A DNA stretch of 64,000 nt, from NCBI GenBank assembly GCA_050289805.1, contig JBNKGL010000001.1:1-64000 (forward strand), in the 5' to 3' direction. Position 1 is the stretch's first letter. Each line of letters begins with the position of its first letter. The DNA comes from JAUILA01 sp050289805. Its GTDB lineage: Bacteria > Bacteroidota > Bacteroidia > Cytophagales > Cyclobacteriaceae. This document shows, in pieces, positions 62,942 to 64,000 of this stretch. Below the pieces are notes generated by a model, which saw only the letters and a program-made list of their open reading frames with translations, was not told the DNA's origin and made no database searches. A program made the position numbers and the translations under genes.

Positions 62942-64000
62942 TCAATTCAAATTTTCCGAACTTTTACTGTAAGCCACATTCGTGATTTCAAGTTCCAGCC
63001 AGTTCCATACCCCGTTTTCAAGTTCCCACGATACAGATGCCCGGGTGGGTATCAGAATTCCATCATAAACCTCGAAGCTTAGCGGATCGATTTCGATGAT
63101 CCAGTTTTCGAGTGATGCACCATGATCTCTTTGAAAATAACGTTTGGCCTCAAACCTGACAGGCCTGCCCATTTCATCAAATGTAAACGTGCCAAAACCG
63201 CCGGCTTCAGACCAGTGAAAAGAAGCTTTCGCGCGGTGATCATCAATGTCTTCCCAAACAATGTAATCAGAAACAGCAGCCCATGGGAACCAGATGATTT
63301 CACTCAGGTAGCGGATGGCTGATCCCTGGTTCATTTTGTCGCCTGATTCGTTCACCAGGGGGTAAATCCCAAATGCCTTGATCAGCATTTTTCCCCGCCC
63401 CTCAATAAACGTATCCCTTCCCCTGAAATTCATCAGAGAATTTCCTACATCTGCATTCCAGAGAAATCCCGGAGGATTTAGAGAAAAAACCTGGTTGGCT
63501 GTAAAAGGGATCCAGTCACCGGACTGACGTAATTTCATCCTTCCGTTTTGGGTAAGTTCTGTCACAGACGGGGTGATGGTACCTGAAACATTTGTATATG
63601 TAAGCCATTGTCTCACCGGATCAGGAAGGGTTTCAGGGATTACCAAAAGTTCACCTGTTTTCGCATCTGCTATTACTTGTTCATTCTTATCGGAAATTGA
63701 TGTATGCTGAAATGACCAGTTCGCCAAACCGTAAACAATTCCAAGGATTATGATGATGTTCGGGATCGTACCGGCGCGCGCATCCGACCAATTCTGAGAG
63801 ATTAACAGCTGGGATGAAATGACTGCAAAAGCCGCAACAATCCACCATATATCATTTTTTAATAAGCACAATACTGCCGCTAAAATGAAAAGCACGGAGG
63901 TAAGACCCCAAAAATAACCCCTGGGCCGTGAGACAGGATGTCTTATCTGCTGAACAGAAGCGATATTAAAGGCTTTGATTAACCCGAGAAGATGAATCAG
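62942..64000 (-). CDS. DUF6544/DUF6920-like protein, 5'-partial at window edge
   Basis: The frame stays open from the first clear start (a GTG at 63895) through the right edge of the window, adding at least 35 residues ('LIHLLGLIKAFNIASVQQIR' and on), which match the usual start of this family, so the gene is truncated here. The visible part has three or four membrane helices, then a soluble domain with 'PDPVRQWLTYTNVSG', 'MNFRGRDTFIEGRG' and 'YLSEIIWFPWA' in which the conserved Trp and Pro of the family appear. The function of the family is not known. It lies 56 bases upstream of the OsmC gene on the same strand. Confidence 0.78.
   Translation of the reverse strand: MIHLLGLIKAFNIASVQQIRHPVSRPRGYFWGLTSVLFILAAVLCLLKNDIWWIVAAFAVISSQLLISQNWSDARAGTIPNIIIILGIVYGLANWSFQHTSISDKNEQVIADAKTGELLVIPETLPDPVRQWLTYTNVSGTITPSVTELTQNGRMKLRQSGDWIPFTANQVFSLNPPGFLWNADVGNSLMNFRGRDTFIEGRGKMLIKAFGIYPLVNESGDKMNQGSAIRYLSEIIWFPWAAVSDYIVWEDIDDHRAKASFHWSEAGGFGTFTFDEMGRPVRFEAKRYFQRDHGASLENWIIEIDPLSFEVYDGILIPTRASVSWELENGVWNWLELEITNVAYSKSSENLN

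Overview
The window is chromosomal DNA of a member of the Bacteroidota, most likely of the Cytophagales type. This is judged from gene content rather than from a marker gene: TonB-dependent receptors with carboxypeptidase-regulatory N-termini, a periplasmic-sensing hybrid two-component regulator with an AraC output, DUF3347, DUF6090 and DUF6515 proteins, a HYC/CC/PP cysteine protein, MacB-like permeases without their own ATPase, and the lack of clear Shine-Dalgarno sites. There are about 49 protein genes, one tRNA and several good hairpin terminators. No phage, transposase, integrase or CRISPR array is visible.

Layout. 1-2.8 kb: an HTH regulator, a fatty acid hydroxylase/sterol desaturase and a tandem universal stress protein. 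2.9-5.0 kb: two overlapping paralogous membrane class III nucleotide cyclases whose active-site residues are lost in a complementary way. 5.3-6.6 kb: an orphan histidine-kinase dimerisation domain facing a nitrilase. 6.6-15.9 kb (minus strand): a Cus/Czc-type heavy-metal efflux set (RND pump, TolC-like channel, adaptor, DUF3347 lipoprotein) with a HYC/CC/PP protein and an FMN glutamate-synthase-like protein upstream. 16.1-19 kb: proline-catabolic P5C dehydrogenase, a YjjG-like HAD phosphatase and an ArsR-fold regulator. 19-31.4 kb: secreted proteins of unknown function, a MacB-like permease, a serine hydrolase, a porin, aminopeptidase P, a YdbS/YdbT pair and a pirin. 31.5-37.2 kb: a TonB receptor with two secreted beta-propeller proteins, one carrying a His/Met-rich loop. 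37.4-37.8 kb: tRNA-Pro with an unusual AGG anticodon, followed by a highly palindromic repeat tract. 37.8-45.6 kb: a DUF6090 protein, an AraC regulator, a ScyD/E-like lipoprotein, the large hybrid sensor and a carboxylesterase.

45.7-54.3 kb is one tightly packed minus-strand signalling operon: FIST sensor, a 65-residue FIST fragment, a soluble histidine kinase, a 1574-residue kinase with six sensor-like repeats, a single-domain response regulator, and a response regulator fused to an adenylyl cyclase. This reads as a complete input-to-cAMP phosphorelay.

54.6-61.6 kb (plus strand): a TonB receptor, then a compact operon of an MpaB/Lcp-type (DUF2236) oxygenase, a seven-helix protein with the two acidic positions of Pyr4-type integral membrane terpene cyclases, a DUF5995 protein and a 7TMR-DISM adenylyl cyclase. 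This could be an undescribed isoprenoid-modifying pathway tied to a cAMP sensor. The window ends with a DUF6515 protein, an OsmC/Ohr peroxidase and a DUF6544-like protein that runs off the right edge.

The best candidates for new biology are the split-site cyclase pair, the MpaB/Pyr4-like/DUF5995/cyclase operon and the FIST-multisensor-cyclase operon.
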